From Haloterrigena alkaliphila (GTDB taxonomy: Archaea > Halobacteriota > Halobacteria > Halobacteriales > Natrialbaceae): 64,000 nt of DNA. The stretch covers positions 1,922,001 to 1,986,000 of the forward strand of contig NZ_CP071462.1 of assembly GCF_017352155.2 (NCBI RefSeq), given 5' to 3'. The translations under genes and the position numbers were made by a program. A model generated the notes under the pieces. The model did no database searches. It saw nothing but the letters and a program-made list of their open reading frames with translations, and had not been told where the DNA came from. This document shows, in pieces, positions 62,742-64,000 of the stretch (position 1 is the stretch's first letter; every line of letters starts with the position of its first letter).

Positions 62742-63943
62742 TCGTGAGCGCTTCGACGCGAAACGTCGCGATCGTCGGCGGCGGGCACGCGGACTGGGGT
62801 GAACGGGACGCCACCTGGAAGGACCTCGCCCAGGAGGGCGGGAAAGCGACGTTCGACGCCGTCCCCGACGTCGGCCCCGAGGATATCGAGGGGCTGTTCG
62901 TCGGCGCCGTGCAACCGGAACGATTCGCCTACCAGTCCCACGTCGCCCCGATGGTGGCCGAACTGCTGGGCATCGAGGTTACCGAGATGACCGCCCGGAC
63001 GGAACTGGCCTGTGCCAGCGGACAGGCCGCGCTGCGGTACGCGTGGCTGGCGATCGCCGCGGGCCAACTCGACACCGCGCTCGTGCTCGGCGTCGAGAAG
63101 ATGAACCTCGGCCGCGATTACGTTCCCGAGATGCAGGGATCGATGGCGAACGTCCTCGATCGGGAGTTCGACGGCGTCAACGGGCTGGCCGCGCCGCCCT
63201 TCTTCGCGTGGTACGCCCAGCGCCACATGCACGAACACGGGACGACCCGCGAGCAACTCTCGCTGGTCGCGGCGAAGAACAAGAGCAACGCCGCCAAAAC
63301 CGACTTCGCCCAGTACCGAAAGGAGATCGACCCTGAGGACGTCCTCGAGTCGCCCGAGATCGCGCCGCCGCTGCACCTCTTCGACTGCAGCGGGATCACC
63401 GACGGCGCCGCGGGCGTGATCCTGATGAGCGAGGAGAAGGCCCGCGACGTGACCGACACCGCGGCCTGGATCACCGGCAGCGGCCAGTCCTCGATGGCGG
63501 GCAACTCGATCAACAACCTGCCGTCGTTCTCCGGCTGGCCGCAGGCCCGGAACGCGTCGCAGAACGCCTACGAGCAGGCCGGTATCGAGGACCCGCTCGA
63601 GGAGATCGACATCGCGGAGATCCACGACTGCTTCTCGATCAGCGAGATCATCGAGTACGAGGAACTGGGCTTCTGCGAGCGCGGCGAGGGCGGCCAGTTC
63701 ATCGAGGACGGCCGCAGCCACCTCGACGGCGACGTGGCGGTCAACCCCCGCGGCGGCCTGCTGGGCTGTGGCCACCCGCTGGGCGCGACCGGCGTCTCGC
63801 AGGCCCTCGAAGTAACGCAGCAGTTCCAGGGCGAGGTATCGAGCGAGAGACAGGTAGAGGACCCGGAGACCGGCCTCATCCACAACCTCAGCGGGAGCGG
63901 GTCGGTCCACAGCGTGATGACGCTCGCGAGGGATCCACAATGA
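62738..63943 (+). CDS. Thiolase-family acyltransferase
   Basis: 401 residues from GTG 62738, overlapping the previous stop. Active-site region ELACASGQAALR, HDCFSISEII and GGLLGCGHPLGATG are present. It cleaves 3-ketoacyl-CoA (for example acetoacetyl-CoA). It forms a complex with the DUF35 partner encoded next with ATGA overlap. Paralogous to the thiolase at 192-1361. Confidence 0.92.
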   Translation: MIVSASTRNVAIVGGGHADWGERDATWKDLAQEGGKATFDAVPDVGPEDIEGLFVGAVQPERFAYQSHVAPMVAELLGIEVTEMTARTELACASGQAALRYAWLAIAAGQLDTALVLGVEKMNLGRDYVPEMQGSMANVLDREFDGVNGLAAPPFFAWYAQRHMHEHGTTREQLSLVAAKNKSNAAKTDFAQYRKEIDPEDVLESPEIAPPLHLFDCSGITDGAAGVILMSEEKARDVTDTAAWITGSGQSSMAGNSINNLPSFSGWPQARNASQNAYEQAGIEDPLEEIDIAEIHDCFSISEIIEYEELGFCERGEGGQFIEDGRSHLDGDVAVNPRGGLLGCGHPLGATGVSQALEVTQQFQGEVSSERQVEDPETGLIHNLSGSGSVHSVMTLARDPQ

Positions 63944-64000
63944 GCGATACGACAGATTCGAACGGCGGAGAGGGAGAGCGAGAGCGCGTCTCGGTGCCGA
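63940..64000 (+). CDS. DUF35-type protein, partial (N-terminus only)
   Basis: ATG 63940 overlaps the thiolase stop; 20 codons are visible (MSDTTDSNGGEGERERVSVP). The position matches the thiolase-DUF35 layout at the left end of the window. The zinc ribbon is beyond the edge, so the call rests on context. Confidence 0.55.
   Translation, partial: MSDTTDSNGGEGERERVSVP

Noticed and set aside
1-64000. CRISPR array, rRNA, tRNA or riboswitch
   Set aside because: No regularly spaced repeats, rRNA-like blocks or conserved RNA motifs were seen.

Overview
The window is haloarchaeal chromosomal DNA (class Halobacteria; genus not resolved). Proteins are acidic and codons GC-rich. Many genes are leaderless with a TATA-like box about 25-30 bases before the start. 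Typical haloarchaeal families occur: HalOD1, small CxxC zinc-finger proteins, USP proteins, Tat lipoproteins, TBP/TFB, and thiolase-DUF35 pairs.

Region 1 (1-27.8 kb, GC-rich) is a catabolic locus for short acids or ketones. It starts with a thiolase-DUF35 pair and a 1,817-residue three-domain propionyl-CoA synthase (Pcs: CoA ligase, enoyl-CoA hydratase, reductase). An IclR regulator and an operon follow: a thiamine-diphosphate 2-hydroxyacyl-CoA lyase-like enzyme, an acyl-CoA ligase, a B12-dependent acyl-CoA mutase of two subunits, its MeaB-type GTPase, a methyltransferase and an M24 metallohydrolase. The mutase has the specificity residues of 2-hydroxyisobutyryl-CoA mutase rather than methylmalonyl-CoA mutase, so the operon can be read as acetone/2-hydroxyisobutyrate to 3-hydroxybutyryl-CoA. 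A hydratase/decarboxylase, a complete Liv-type ABC importer, a cupin, an MBL-fold hydrolase and an amidohydrolase complete the region.

Region 2 (about 28-53 kb, more AT-rich) is an accessory island with decayed genes and defence-like functions. It holds a PIWI/Argonaute pseudogene cut by an IS6-type end, an epoxide hydrolase, a HEPN-like protein, and a MazF / AbrB-TFB fusion / TBP locus. It also holds GIY-YIG and several PD-(D/E)XK proteins, one membrane-anchored and one inside a transposase-less cassette with IS6-type ends and near-perfect 8-bp target duplications. A 1,492-residue RecB-nuclease/SF1-helicase overlapping a tyrosine recombinase closes the island. The MazF/AbrB-TFB/TBP locus is the best candidate for an undescribed system: a toxin whose antitoxin-type domain replaces the zinc ribbon of a general transcription factor.

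Region 3 (53.5-64 kb, GC-rich) is core-like: a geranylgeranyl-reductase-family flavoprotein, two USP proteins, two membrane proteins, an NSS transporter, then an IclR regulator with a fused 3-hydroxyacyl-CoA dehydrogenase/enoyl-CoA hydratase, a thiolase and a DUF35 partner. These could carry 3-hydroxybutyryl-CoA from region 1 to acetyl-CoA. No tRNA, rRNA, CRISPR array or intact transposase gene was recognised.
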